Source: Caenibius sp. WL
Lineage (GTDB): Bacteria > Pseudomonadota > Alphaproteobacteria > Sphingomonadales > Sphingomonadaceae
Reading direction: 5' to 3'
Assembly (NCBI RefSeq): GCF_019803445.1
Contig: NZ_CP081844.1
Coordinates: 3,174,501-3,238,500, forward strand
DNA: 64,000 bases
The translations under genes were made by a program, and so were the position numbers. The notes beneath the pieces are model-generated. The model searched no databases. It had not been told where the DNA came from and saw only the letters and a program-made list of their open reading frames with translations. This document shows, piece after piece, positions 38,217 through 47,539 of this stretch; within the stretch, counting starts at the first letter, position 1; each line of letters begins with the position of its first letter.

Positions 38217-38921
38217 ATGAAACGCTTCTACAAGACCGCCGCCCCCGCCCCCGCCGATACCGGCTGGCAGGTCCTGCTCGACGGGCGCGGGATCAAGACT
38301 GCCATGGGCGCGCAGCAGGTCGTGCCCGGGCAAACGCTCGCCAATGCGCTGGCCGACGAATGGGCGGCGCAGGGCGAGGAAATCGACCCGGCCGGGTTCG
38401 TCTTCCGCGATCTGGCCGACTATGCCATCGACTTGGTTCGCGCCGACCGGGACGCCGCCATCGCGAACCTGCTCCGCTTCGCCGAAACCGACACGCTGTG
38501 TTACCGCGCCGATCCCGAAGAGGCGCTGTTCAAACGCCAGCAAGAGGTGTGGGAGCCGCTGGTGCAGGCCGCCGAAGCGCACCACGGCATCCATTTCCAG
38601 CGGGTCAGCGGGATCATGCATCGCCCGCAGCCGCCTGCCACGCTTGAAACGTTGCGGGTTTATCTGGCCGGTCTCGACGATTTCACGCTGGCCGCGCTCA
38701 ACACGCTGGCATCGCTGGCCGCCTCGCTGACGGTCGCGCTGGCCGCGCTGGAAGATGGGGCGGACGCGCAAACGCTATGGGCGGCCGCCAATCTCGAAGA
38801 AGACTGGCAGATCGAGCTGTGGGGGGAAGACGATCTGGCCAGGGAACGCCGCGACCGGCGCGCCGCCGAGTTCGCGAACGCCCTGCGCTTTGCCACGCTG
38901 GCCCGGGCGGACAGCCGCTAG
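38217..38921 (+). CDS. ATP12-family F1-ATPase assembly chaperone
   Basis: ATP12 binds the alpha subunit during F1-ATPase assembly; bacterial members are mostly alphaproteobacterial. The 234-aa product starts MKRFYKTAAPAPADTGWQVL, with the family LLDGRGIKTA segment, and has the C-terminal motif ANLEEDWQIELWGEDDLA. The intermediate region (ETDTLCYRADPEEALFKRQQ) is also typical. It is in the usual sphingomonad position after an RluA synthase and a HAD phosphatase. Confidence 0.93.
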   Translation: MKRFYKTAAPAPADTGWQVLLDGRGIKTAMGAQQVVPGQTLANALADEWAAQGEEIDPAGFVFRDLADYAIDLVRADRDAAIANLLRFAETDTLCYRADPEEALFKRQQEVWEPLVQAAEAHHGIHFQRVSGIMHRPQPPATLETLRVYLAGLDDFTLAALNTLASLAASLTVALAALEDGADAQTLWAAANLEEDWQIELWGEDDLARERRDRRAAEFANALRFATLARADSR

Positions 38922-38940
38922 GCGCACAGGGCCCACCACC

Positions 38941-39669
38941 ATGCGGATTGTCTTCAGCCGCAAGGGTTTCGACAGCACCGCGGGCGGATGCCCGTCACCG
39001 ATTGTCGATGGCGTGCCGGTTTCGCTGCCGATCCCGGCGCAGGACCGTTCCCGCACCACTTATACCAGTCGCGGTCTCGGCGTCCTGGTCGAACAGGCCA
39101 CGCGGGGCCGGATCGGCGCGCAGGACCTGTGCCATGACGATCCGATGTTTTCCGGTGCCCACTGCTGGTTCGGGCAAGCGGGCGCGGCGCAAAGTCATCT
39201 GGCCCGCAACGGGGTGGGCATCGGCGATGTGTTCCTGTTCTTCGGCTTGTTCGCCGATCCGCACACCGGGGAACGCCATCACCGCATCTACGGCCATATG
39301 CGGGTCGCCTGCCACGGCCCCCCCGATATCGTGCGACAGGCCAGCCAATGGAAGGAACCGCCCCGCCCCCATCCGCACGATCTGGGCGATTGGGGCCGCC
39401 ATAACGTGCTGTATCACGGGCCGGGAACGATGACCCGATCAGCCTCCGCCGCCCTGCGCCTGACACGCGCGGGCGGCCCCTTGCGCCATTGGGCGGTGCC
39501 CGCATGGCTGCGCCGCCGGGGCCTGACCTATCACGCACGGCCGGAACGCTGGCCCCGCCCGGGCGAACTGATCTCCGCCAGCCGGGGTCAGGAATTCATC
39601 TGCGATATCGGCCGTTCCCGCCAAGCGCGGCAATGGCTGGCCACCATCATCGCCGCGATCGAAAGCTAG
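38941..39669 (+). CDS. Nmad3-like putative nucleotide-modification protein
   Basis: The 242-aa product begins MRIVFSRKGFDSTAGGCPSP, which I recognise as the signature of nucleotide modification associated domain 3 (Nmad3), a family predicted from comparative genomics to act in DNA or nucleotide modification. Other conserved-looking points are GAHCWFGQAGAAQSHL (about 67-82), VGIGDVFLFFGLF (about 87-99), HHRIYGHMRV (about 110-119), and a C-terminal GQEFICDIG. No enzymatic role is proven to my knowledge. The start at 38941 is set by the motif. It is 19 bases after the ATP12 gene, in an ordinary core context with no phage genes near. Confidence 0.72.
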   Translation: MRIVFSRKGFDSTAGGCPSPIVDGVPVSLPIPAQDRSRTTYTSRGLGVLVEQATRGRIGAQDLCHDDPMFSGAHCWFGQAGAAQSHLARNGVGIGDVFLFFGLFADPHTGERHHRIYGHMRVACHGPPDIVRQASQWKEPPRPHPHDLGDWGRHNVLYHGPGTMTRSASAALRLTRAGGPLRHWAVPAWLRRRGLTYHARPERWPRPGELISASRGQEFICDIGRSRQARQWLATIIAAIES

Positions 39670-39716
39670 CGGATCAAGCCGCCGCTCAACCTCACAAGCA
39701 CCAAGGAAAACAGCGT

Positions 39717-40220
39717 ATGCATATCGAAATCCGGGCTGAACGTGCCGAAGACGCACAGGCAATCCGCCGGGTGACGGAGGCCGCTTTCAAGCTCAGCAGC
39801 CATGCCAGCGGCACCGAAGCGGCGATTGTCGAAGCGCTGCGCGAAGCGGGCGCGCTGACGCTTTCACTGGTCGCCACCGTCGGCGGCGACATCGCAGGCC
39901 ATATTGCGTTCTCCCCGGTCACGATCGACGGACAGGATCTCGGCTGGTTTGGCCTCGGCCCCGTTTCCGTGACGCCGGACCTGCAAGGTCATGGGATCGG
40001 CAGCGTTCTCATCCGCGAGGGACTGGCGCACTTGCGGCAGACTGGGGCTGCGGGATGCGTCCTGCTCGGCGATCCGGCTTTCTATCGGCGCTTCGGCTTC
40101 GAAAACGATCCTGCCTTGCGCTATGAGGATGCCCCGGCCGAATATTTCATGCGCCTGGCCTTTCAGGAGGCCGTGCCTTCCGGAAAGGTCTCCTATCATG
40201 CGGGATTTGCGGCGTCATAA
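39717..40220 (+). CDS. GNAT N-acetyltransferase (YhbS-like)
   Basis: The 167-aa product has the GNAT fold with the acetyl-CoA-binding segment GPVSVTPDLQGHGIGSVLIR (about 86-105), where Q-G-H-G-I-G corresponds to the R/Q-x-x-G-x-G/A loop. The C-terminal part GDPAFYRRFGFEN resembles YhbS-type proteins. The acceptor is unknown. The start at 39717 is selected by the domain start; upstream the open frame only covers the Nmad3 gene in another frame. It ends 49 bases from the convergent lipoprotein gene. Confidence 0.88.
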   Translation: MHIEIRAERAEDAQAIRRVTEAAFKLSSHASGTEAAIVEALREAGALTLSLVATVGGDIAGHIAFSPVTIDGQDLGWFGLGPVSVTPDLQGHGIGSVLIREGLAHLRQTGAAGCVLLGDPAFYRRFGFENDPALRYEDAPAEYFMRLAFQEAVPSGKVSYHAGFAAS

Positions 40221-40225
40221 TGACC

Positions 40226-40256
40226 GGAGCGCTCTTGCGAAAGTGCAGGAGCGCCC
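40226..40256. terminator. Possible bidirectional terminator
   Basis: Inverted repeat GCGCTC (40229-40234) with GAGCGC (40249-40254) around a 14-base loop lies between two convergent genes. The stem is short and no clear T-run follows, so support is modest. Confidence 0.4.
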
Positions 40257-40268
40257 TTCGTTCGCAGC

Positions 40269-40925
40269 TTATTGGCCGACCCAGGCGACGACTTGCGCCG
40301 CGACATCGTTGGCCGCCTGATTCAATGCAGGGCCGACCTGATCCGCGCGCGGAGCGATGCCCGGGACCATGCTTTCGAACCGGCGCGTGCGGACATTGCC
40401 GCCCGGATCGGCCAGCACTGCCTCATAGCGCACGACAACCGCCTGCTGGCGCGCATCGTAGCCCATCGCCATCAACTGCCCGGTGAGCTTGGTCGCGGCG
40501 GCATACTGTTCGTCCGCCCCGCCGATCACCAGCCTGTTGGTCCGGGCGCGCAGAGTTTCGGAAAGCACTTCGCGAAACAGGCGCGCGGGCTTTTCCACCC
40601 AGGTCGCATCCTTGAGATAGGCGATCTGCGTATCATCGACCTGTACCGGAATGCGCTGGACATCGAGTTCGCGCGGCACGCCGGGGTTGAGCACGGCAAT
40701 CGCATTCCGGAAATTGCCGCTGGTGGCCGATCCCGCGCTCGCCGAAGCGGCCGGGGTCAGCGTCAGCAACTGGTCCGGCACTTTGCCGCCAAGGCTGAGA
40801 CAGCCCGACAGGGCGAATGCCCCGGCCAGCGCGGCCAATGCGCCCCTTCTGGCCGAAAAGCCGCGCCCGAATGCCGCAATGGCCCGCACAGGGTTGTTCC
40901 TTGTCATCGCCTGTTCCCCGATCAT
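40269..40925 (-). CDS. ABC transport auxiliary lipoprotein (PqiC/MlaC-accessory type)
   Basis: This 218-aa lipoprotein of the ABC_trans_aux family has a long leader with a twin-basic stretch and a lipobox ALSGC (about Cys42). It continues with the family pattern VPRELDVQRIPVQVDDTQIA and WVEKPARLFREVLSETLRAR. It probably sits in the outer membrane and docks with the MCE protein. The start overlaps the mlaD stop by four bases (ATGA), placing it in the transporter operon. A second ATG six codons downstream is also possible. Confidence 0.88.
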   Translation of the reverse strand: MIGEQAMTRNNPVRAIAAFGRGFSARRGALAALAGAFALSGCLSLGGKVPDQLLTLTPAASASAGSATSGNFRNAIAVLNPGVPRELDVQRIPVQVDDTQIAYLKDATWVEKPARLFREVLSETLRARTNRLVIGGADEQYAAATKLTGQLMAMGYDARQQAVVVRYEAVLADPGGNVRTRRFESMVPGIAPRADQVGPALNQAANDVAAQVVAWVGQ

Positions 40926-41860
40926 GGCTTGTAGTCGGGCAATTGCTGCCCTTTCAGCACCGACCCGGCCCCGCCGCTTTCGATGCTTTCGGTCATGTTG
41001 CGCAAGGCGCGGCTGGTTGTCCGCAGATCGCGCAGGGTTGCTTCCGCCGCAGGCAGGGTGCTCTGCGACAATTGCTGCGCCGCAGGCCGCGTATCGTGCA
41101 ACAGGGCCTGCAGTTCGTCGGAGGTCTTCTGCACCGAAGCCATGGTCTCGCGCATCTGCTTGGCCACCGAATTGCCCTCCTGATTGAGGACCTTGTCGGT
41201 CGAGCCCATGACCTTTTCAAAGGCGGCGAGGCTGTGATTGGCCTGGCGCAGCGTCGCCTGCATTTCGGCCAGCACCCGCTGGATCTGCGGCGAGGCATCG
41301 GCCAGGCTGCTGGTCATCCGGTTGGTGTTGGCAAGAATGCCGGTGATCGATTTCTGATTGTCATCCGACAGCATCAGCGTGAGCCGTTCCGTCAAAGTCG
41401 CCAGACGTTCGAGCAGCAGCGGCGCGTTGGCCAGGATCTCGCCCAGCCCGCCGGGCTTGGTCGGAATCACCGGCACGCCTTCGGGGCCCGGTTCCTCGAT
41501 CTCGGGTGCACCGCGCACCGCGCCTTCGAGCTGGACTTTGGATACGCCGGTAAAACTGCCCTGCACCGTCGCCGTGGTCCCTTGCAGGATCGGCACGTTG
41601 TTGTTCAGCGCCACGCGCACGCGCACGAACTGCGGGTCCTTGGGCCACAGTTCGATCGTTTTCACTTGCCCCGCCGGAACGCCGGAAAAGGTCACTTCCG
41701 AGCCCTTGGCCAGCCCGTCCACCGCCTGTTTGAAGAAGATGTCATATTCGTTCTGCTCACCGGCGTTGAGCCGCGCGATCCAGATGATGAAAGCGGCCAG
41801 CGCGGCCATCAGCACCAGCGTGACAGCACCGACCCAGACGTGATTTGCCCGTGTTTCCAT
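40922..41860 (-). CDS. mlaD: MlaD, MCE-domain lipid-binding subunit
   Basis: MlaD forms a hexameric ring in the periplasm that carries phospholipids between the membranes. The 312-aa product has one N-terminal helix (about 9-29, VGAVTLVLMAALAAFIIWI), the MCE domain (about 35-115, FKQAVDGLAKGSEVTFSGVP and GVSKVQLEG) and a long helical C-terminus with heptad-like spacing (about 140-300). The extended helix is more like PqiB/YebT or plant TGD2-type proteins than the short E. coli MlaD. It starts nine bases after mlaF. Confidence 0.92.
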   Translation of the reverse strand: METRANHVWVGAVTLVLMAALAAFIIWIARLNAGEQNEYDIFFKQAVDGLAKGSEVTFSGVPAGQVKTIELWPKDPQFVRVRVALNNNVPILQGTTATVQGSFTGVSKVQLEGAVRGAPEIEEPGPEGVPVIPTKPGGLGEILANAPLLLERLATLTERLTLMLSDDNQKSITGILANTNRMTSSLADASPQIQRVLAEMQATLRQANHSLAAFEKVMGSTDKVLNQEGNSVAKQMRETMASVQKTSDELQALLHDTRPAAQQLSQSTLPAAEATLRDLRTTSRALRNMTESIESGGAGSVLKGQQLPDYKP

Positions 41861-41869
41861 TGGCGTGTC

Positions 41870-42739
41870 CTATGCCTTTTCGTCCAGCCGCTTGTCCATG
41901 CTTCTGGCACGTTCGCGACTGTCCTTGGCGGCGCGTCCGCGCGGCCCATTGAAGTATTCCTGTATCCAGGGATGATCCATTGCCAGCAGTTCGGGGATTG
42001 TCCCCACGGCAATCACTTTACCGTCCGCCAGCACGGCGACACGATCGCAGATTTCATACAGCGTATCGAGATCGTGCGTGATGAGGAAGACCGTCAGCCC
42101 CAGCGTATCGGTCAATTCGCGGGTCAGGTGGTCAAAACCGGCCGCGCCGATCGGATCGAGGCCGGCGGTGGGCTCATCGAGAAACAGGAGTTCGGGATCG
42201 AGCGCCAGCGCCCGGGCGAGCCCGGCGCGTTTCTTCATCCCGCCCGACAGTTCGGACGGATACTTGCTGGTCGCTTCCTCGGGCAGGCCGGAAAGCCGCA
42301 CTTTGTAGCGAGCGATTTCATGCCGCAATTCGTCCCCCAGTTCGGGGTAGAATTCGCGCATCGGTACTTCCACGTTTTCCGCCACTGTCAGCGTGGAAAA
42401 CAGCGCACCGCCCTGAAACAGCACACCCCAGCGCGAATGGACGCCGATCTCGTCATCCGGATCGGTTTCGGTGATCGAACGGCCGAGCACTTCAATATGC
42501 CCTTCGGCGGGTATCTGCAGGCCGATGATGGAGCGCATCAGCACCGACTTACCGGTGCCCGACCCGCCGACAACGCCCAGAATCTCGCCTTTGCGGACTT
42601 TGAGCGACAAGCCTTCATGCACCACCTGTTCGCCGAAGCGGTTGGTGATGTCCTCCACGACAATCGCATATTCGCCTTCATAGCGTTCATCGTCGAGGTC
42701 ATGCTTGACGTTGGTGTTTCTGGGGATGCGGATCGCCAT
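41870..42739 (-). CDS. mlaF: MlaF, ABC transporter ATPase for lipid transport
   Basis: MlaF drives the Mla lipid transporter. The 289-aa product has Walker A GGSGTGKS, the ABC signature LSGGMKKRAGLARAL, Walker B ELLFLDEPTAGLDP and the H-loop LITHDLDTLYEI. The N-terminal 20 residues and the Arg/Lys-rich C-terminal 30 residues are extensions beyond the core. It lies three bases after mlaE and nine before mlaD. Confidence 0.96.
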   Translation of the reverse strand: MAIRIPRNTNVKHDLDDERYEGEYAIVVEDITNRFGEQVVHEGLSLKVRKGEILGVVGGSGTGKSVLMRSIIGLQIPAEGHIEVLGRSITETDPDDEIGVHSRWGVLFQGGALFSTLTVAENVEVPMREFYPELGDELRHEIARYKVRLSGLPEEATSKYPSELSGGMKKRAGLARALALDPELLFLDEPTAGLDPIGAAGFDHLTRELTDTLGLTVFLITHDLDTLYEICDRVAVLADGKVIAVGTIPELLAMDHPWIQEYFNGPRGRAAKDSRERARSMDKRLDEKA

Positions 42740-42742
42740 GGC

Positions 42743-43879
42743 TCAATCCCAACCCACTTCGGTGAAGAACACCGCGAAGAACGCATCGAGCACGATCACC
42801 ATGAAAATCGCCTGGACCACCGCCATGGTCGTGCGCAGACCCACTTCCTCGGCATTCGATTTGACCTGCATCCCCTGATAGCATCCCGCCAGCCCGACGA
42901 TCAGGCCGAACACCGGGGCCTTGACCAGCCCGACCCAGACATCGTGCAGCGGCACCACTTCCTGAATACGGGTGAGGAACGTGAAAAACGGGATATCGAG
43001 CGCGACATCGGCAAGGAACGCGCCGCCAACAATGGCCACCACCGCCGAGAAGAATCCGAGCAGCGGCATCATCAGCACCACTGCCAGAATACGCGGCAGC
43101 ACCAGCGCATCGATCGGCGAAACGCCGATCGTGCGCATCGCGTCCACTTCCTCGGTCAGCTTCATCGTGCCCAGTTGCGCGGCGAATGCGGAGCCCGAAC
43201 GGCCCGCCACCATGATCGCCGTCATCAGCACGCCCAGTTCGCGCAAGGTCAAACGGCCGGTGAGATTGATCGTATAGACTTCGGCCCCGAACTGGCGAAG
43301 CTGCACCGCGCCTTGCTGCGCGATGACGATGCCGATCAGGAAGCTCATCAAGGCGATGATGCCCAGCGAGTTGACGCCGACCAGTTCGATCTGCCGCACC
43401 AGCGCTTTCATCGGGAAGCGCGAAGGATGGCGCACCATGCCCCACCACGACACGAGAATCGCGCCGAGAAATCCGATGATTTCCACCGTGCCCCGGCCCC
43501 AGCCGGTGACCAGTTGCCCCACCGCTTCCGGCACGCGTTCGACCAGCGGCACGCGCGGCGGCAGGATTTCGGCCGTGCTGGCGCTGGAACCGACCGCATC
43601 GATCAGGCGCTGCGCGCCCTCGCTCGCCCCGACGACCTGCGCGTTGTGATCGTTCGCGACGCGCCACACGATCCACGCGCCGACGGTATCGATCTCTTCG
43701 ACCTGCGACAGGTCCACTTTCGCGATGGTATCGTCGAGCGTGCGCAAGTCCCGGTCGAGCGGCCCGACAGCGGAAATGACGAGGCGCCCCGTCAGGACGA
43801 GCGTCGCGCCGCCCGAACCCGTCTCGCCGCCGGTGTCATCGCCCGTATTATCGAGTGTATAGCTGGCCCAATCACGCAT
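42743..43879 (-). CDS. mlaE: MlaE permease with fused N-terminal STAS domain
   Basis: MlaE is the membrane subunit of the lipid transporter. From ATG 43879 the product is 378 aa. The first 120 residues form a STAS-like domain ([39 protein letters not shown]), equivalent to MlaB of E. coli; the rest is the permease, with [40 protein letters not shown] and [20 protein letters not shown]. Fusion of MlaB with MlaE is common in alphaproteobacteria. No mlaC is present. It leads the operon mlaE-mlaF-mlaD-lipoprotein and diverges from valS. Confidence 0.94.
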   Translation of the reverse strand: MRDWASYTLDNTGDDTGGETGSGGATLVLTGRLVISAVGPLDRDLRTLDDTIAKVDLSQVEEIDTVGAWIVWRVANDHNAQVVGASEGAQRLIDAVGSSASTAEILPPRVPLVERVPEAVGQLVTGWGRGTVEIIGFLGAILVSWWGMVRHPSRFPMKALVRQIELVGVNSLGIIALMSFLIGIVIAQQGAVQLRQFGAEVYTINLTGRLTLRELGVLMTAIMVAGRSGSAFAAQLGTMKLTEEVDAMRTIGVSPIDALVLPRILAVVLMMPLLGFFSAVVAIVGGAFLADVALDIPFFTFLTRIQEVVPLHDVWVGLVKAPVFGLIVGLAGCYQGMQVKSNAEEVGLRTTMAVVQAIFMVIVLDAFFAVFFTEVGWD

Positions 43880-43974
43880 TGCGGGGCGGTATGCTTTCAA
43901 ATTGTGTCCCCGGCAAGGCACAGGCGCGGCAATGGTTGCGCTGCAAGGGTCTGGCTGGCAAAGGCCGAACCAGC

Positions 43975-46659
43975 ATGAGCACCGAACTCGACAAGACTTT
44001 CGACCCCGCCTCCATCGAGGCGAAATGGTATTCCCACTGGGAAGGCAACGGCCTGTTCCGCCCCGAACGGCCGGACGCCACCCCGTTCACCATTGTCAAT
44101 CCGCCACCCAATGTCACCGGCTCGCTCCATATCGGCCACGCATTGGATAACACTCTGCAGGACATAATGATCCGGTACGAGCGTTTGCGCGGTAAGGATG
44201 CGCTGTGGGTGGTCGGCACCGACCATGCCGGGATCGCCACGCAAATGGTGGTTGAACGCCAGTTGGAAGCGCGGCAGGACAAGCGCACCAACTACACGCG
44301 CGAGGAATTCGTCGACAAGGTGTGGGAATGGAAAGCGGAAAGCGGCGGCCAGATCACCCGCCAGCTCCGCCGCCTCGGCTGTTCGATGGACTGGAGCCGC
44401 GAACAGTTCACCATGGACGAACATTTCACCCGCGCGGTGCTCAAGGTTTTCGTGGACCTTTATAACGAAGGCCTGATCTACCGCGACAAGCGGCTGGTGA
44501 ACTGGGACCCCAAGCTGAAGACGGCGATTTCCGATCTCGAAGTCGAAACCCGCGAGGTTCAGGGCGGGTTCTGGCACTTCAAGTACCCGCTGGCCGACGG
44601 TGTCACGCTGGATGATGGCCGCGATCATATCGTCGTCGCCACCACCCGGCCCGAAACCATGCTGGCCGATATGGCCGTGGCGGTGAATGCCGACGATGCG
44701 CGTTACCGTTCGGTCATCGGCAAGGACATTCTCCAGCCGATTACCGGCCGCCGCTTCAAAGTGGTGGCGGATGAGCACGCCGATCCGGAACTGGGCAGCG
44801 GCGCGGTGAAAATCACGCCAGGGCACGATTTCAACGATTTCGAAGTGGGCAAGCGCGCCGGAATCAAGCCGGCCGATATGCTCAACATGCTCGATGCCGA
44901 AGCCCGCGTAGTGCAGACGGCGGATGGGCTGATCCCTGACGAATTCCTCGGGTTGGACCGCTTCGATGCGCGTGCGCTTGTGGTCCAGCGGATGAAGGAA
45001 CAGGGTTTCCTGATCCCGCACGTCACCAAAAACAAGGACGGTGAGGAACAGGAACACAACGCCGAACCGCGCACGATCCAGACCCCGTTCGGGGATCGCG
45101 GCGGCGTGGTGATCGAACCCTGGCTGACCGATCAATGGTATGTCGATGCCGCGACGCTGGCCGCGCCCGCGATGGAAGCGGTCCGTTCCGGCGCGATCGA
45201 GATCGTGCCCAAGACCTGGGAAAAGACTTATTTCAACTGGATGGAAAACATCCAGCCGTGGTGCGTCTCCCGCCAGCTCTGGTGGGGCCACCGGATTCCG
45301 GCGTGGTACGACGCGGATGGCACGGTCTATGTCGCGGAAACCGAGGACGAGGCGCAGACTCTGGCGGGCAACAAGGCGCTAACCCGCGACGAGGATGTGC
45401 TCGACACCTGGTTCTCCAGCGCGCTGTGGCCTTTCGCCACGCTCGGCTGGCCGGACCGGACGGACCTTCTGCAAAAGCACTATCCCAACGACCTTCTGGT
45501 GTCCGGCTTCGATATCCTGTTCTTCTGGGATGCGCGCATGGCGATGCAGGGCATCCATTTCATGAAGGATGTGCCGTGGCGGCGGCTGTACCTTCACGGG
45601 CTGGTGCGCGCGGCGGACGGGCAGAAAATGTCCAAGTCCAAGGGCAACGTGGTCGATCCGCTGGGCCTGATCGACCAGTACGGCGCGGATGCGCTGCGTT
45701 TCTTCATGGCGGCGATGGAAAGCCAGGGCCGCGATGTCAAAATGGATGAGAAGCGCGTCGAAGGCTACCGCAACTTCGCCACCAAGCTGTGGAACGCCAC
45801 CCGTTTCTGCCAAGCCAACGGCATCACCGGCAGCGACACGCTGGCCGCGCCCGCCGCCACGCTGGCGGTCAACCGGTGGATCATCGGCGAAGTGGCGGGC
45901 ACGCTGGCCGCGCTCGACACCGCGATGGCGGACTTGCGCTTCGATGCGGCGGCCAACACGATTTATCACTTCGTGTGGGACACGTTCTGCGATTGGTACA
46001 TCGAACTTATCAAAGGCAATTTCGACGCGGAAACCAAAGCTGTCGCCGGCTGGGTGCTCGACCAGATTCTCGTCATGCTCCACCCGTTCATGCCCTTCAT
46101 CACCGAAGAGCTATGGCACGCGCAGGGTGAGCGCGCCTACGAACTGATCCTCGCCAAGTGGCCGGACCCGCGCGCCACCATCGATGCCGCCGCCAAGGCG
46201 GAAGTCGAATGGCTGATCGCGCTGACTTCCAATCTGCGCACGGCGAAGAACGAACTGGGCATTGCGCCGGGCGCGAAGCTCGACGCTTATCTCGAAACGC
46301 CGGGCGAGACGGCGAAAACCGCGATCGCCCGCAATCCGGCGGCCATCGAGCGGCTGGCCCGCCTTTCCGCGATCCGTTTCGAAGCGGCCCCACCGGGCGC
46401 GGCGATGCAGATCGGCATGGGCGCGGATGTGTTCGTGATCCCGCTGGAAGGGGTGATCGACATCGCCGCCGAAAAGGCGCGGCTGGAAAAGGCGCAGGCC
46501 GCATCGGAGAAGGAACGCGATTCGCTGGCCAAGCGATTGGAAAACCCGTCCTTCGTCGAAAAGGCCAAGCCCGAAGCGGTGGAAAAGGCCCGGGCCGACC
46601 ATGCCCATCACGCCGCCGAAGCCGAACGGCTGGCGGCGGCGCTGGCACGGCTGGGGTGA
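43975..46659 (+). CDS. valS: Valyl-tRNA synthetase
   Basis: ValS charges and proofreads tRNA-Val. The 894-aa class I synthetase has the HIGH motif [14 protein letters not shown] (His52 to His55), the CP1 editing domain (about 180-360, [20 protein letters not shown]), the KMSKS loop (551-555) and a C-terminal coiled coil (about 830-894, Lys/Glu/Ala-rich). The start at 43975 is the ATG that opens the family N-terminus ([20 protein letters not shown]). The frame is open to 43855 but that part overlaps mlaE. A palindromic repeat follows the stop. Confidence 0.97.
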   Translation: MSTELDKTFDPASIEAKWYSHWEGNGLFRPERPDATPFTIVNPPPNVTGSLHIGHALDNTLQDIMIRYERLRGKDALWVVGTDHAGIATQMVVERQLEARQDKRTNYTREEFVDKVWEWKAESGGQITRQLRRLGCSMDWSREQFTMDEHFTRAVLKVFVDLYNEGLIYRDKRLVNWDPKLKTAISDLEVETREVQGGFWHFKYPLADGVTLDDGRDHIVVATTRPETMLADMAVAVNADDARYRSVIGKDILQPITGRRFKVVADEHADPELGSGAVKITPGHDFNDFEVGKRAGIKPADMLNMLDAEARVVQTADGLIPDEFLGLDRFDARALVVQRMKEQGFLIPHVTKNKDGEEQEHNAEPRTIQTPFGDRGGVVIEPWLTDQWYVDAATLAAPAMEAVRSGAIEIVPKTWEKTYFNWMENIQPWCVSRQLWWGHRIPAWYDADGTVYVAETEDEAQTLAGNKALTRDEDVLDTWFSSALWPFATLGWPDRTDLLQKHYPNDLLVSGFDILFFWDARMAMQGIHFMKDVPWRRLYLHGLVRAADGQKMSKSKGNVVDPLGLIDQYGADALRFFMAAMESQGRDVKMDEKRVEGYRNFATKLWNATRFCQANGITGSDTLAAPAATLAVNRWIIGEVAGTLAALDTAMADLRFDAAANTIYHFVWDTFCDWYIELIKGNFDAETKAVAGWVLDQILVMLHPFMPFITEELWHAQGERAYELILAKWPDPRATIDAAAKAEVEWLIALTSNLRTAKNELGIAPGAKLDAYLETPGETAKTAIARNPAAIERLARLSAIRFEAAPPGAAMQIGMGADVFVIPLEGVIDIAAEKARLEKAQAASEKERDSLAKRLENPSFVEKAKPEAVEKARADHAHHAAEAERLAAALARLG

Positions 46660-46677
46660 GCATCGCATGATCCGGCC

Positions 46678-46758
46678 CTGGATTGCCACGCCCGGCTTGT
46701 GCCGGGCTCGCAATGACGAGATCCCTGCCGTCATTGCGAGCGAAGCGAAGCAATCCAG
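46678..46758. repeat. 81-bp composite palindrome, CTGGATTG/GTCATTGCGAG type
   Basis: The ends CTGGATTG (46678) and CAATCCAG (46751-46758) are inverted copies, and the inner parts CGCAATGACG (46709-46718) and CGTCATTGCG (46729-46738) likewise. Inside lies a CCCGGC/GCCGGG hairpin (46691-46706). The right half (GCGAGCGAAGCGAAGCAATC) is a sequence found as a dispersed repeat in many proteobacteria. It separates valS and queE. Confidence 0.8.
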
Positions 46759-46782
46759 AGCTGCACGAGAAACTGAATTGAA

Positions 46783-47517
46783 ATGCCGCTGATCCTCGCC
46801 ACCACCACGCCGGGCGAGCCGGAAATCTTCGCCTCGCTCCAGGGCGAAGGCCCCTCGCAGGGGCGGCCGAGCACGTTCATCCGCCTGTCGCGCTGCAATC
46901 TGGCGTGCCAGTGGTGCGACACTGCCTATACGTGGCGTTTCGCCGGGGACAACCGCCCGCATCGCGATGATGTGGCGTTCGACCGCGCCGCCAATCAGGT
47001 GACGATGAGCGAGGAGGAAGCCGCCAGCCGGATCGCCGCGCTGGGGCAGGATCGGCTGGTCATCACAGGGGGGGAACCGCTGTTACAGGCCCCGGCCCTC
47101 GCCCGGATGCTGGCGCATCTGCCGCCGATGCATGTGGAAATCGAAACCAACGGCACCGCCGCGCCTGCCGCGACTCTCGATCCGCTGGTGCAGCAGTACA
47201 ACGTCAGCCCCAAGCTGGCGCACAGCGGCAACCCGGCCGAACTGGCGCTGATCCCCGAACGGCTGGCCGATTGGGCGCGGAATCCGCGCGCGTTCTTCAA
47301 ATTCGTGATCGCCACGCCCGATGATGTGGCCGAAGTGCTGGCCTTGCAGCAACGCCACGCCATTCCGGGGGAGCGGGTGTTCCTGATGCCCGAAGGGACC
47401 GCCAGCGCCATTTTGCGCGAACGGCAGGTCTGGCTGTCCGATCTGTGCCTGCGCCATGGCTTCCGCATGAGCGACAGGCTGCATATCCATCTCTACGGCG
47501 ACACGCGCGGCACCTGA
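46783..47517 (+). CDS. queE: QueE, 7-carboxy-7-deazaguanine synthase
   Basis: QueE is a radical SAM enzyme in queuosine biosynthesis that makes the deazaguanine ring from carboxytetrahydropterin. The 244-aa product has the N-terminal FASLQGEGPSQGRPSTFIRL and the iron-sulfur motif CNLACQWC (Cys38, Cys42, Cys45), then the SAM-binding GGEPLL and the VEIETNGT strand. The other queuosine genes are not in the window. It is separated from valS by a palindromic repeat and is convergent with the alcohol dehydrogenase. Confidence 0.94.
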   Translation: MPLILATTTPGEPEIFASLQGEGPSQGRPSTFIRLSRCNLACQWCDTAYTWRFAGDNRPHRDDVAFDRAANQVTMSEEEAASRIAALGQDRLVITGGEPLLQAPALARMLAHLPPMHVEIETNGTAAPAATLDPLVQQYNVSPKLAHSGNPAELALIPERLADWARNPRAFFKFVIATPDDVAEVLALQQRHAIPGERVFLMPEGTASAILRERQVWLSDLCLRHGFRMSDRLHIHLYGDTRGT

Positions 47518-47539
47518 AGCACCGCGCATCCCGCCTTGC

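Noticed and set aside
40817-43978. A 1053-codon plus-strand frame opposite the Mla operon
   Set aside because: It is antisense to four well-supported genes and full of Arg/His/Asp repeats typical of shadow frames.
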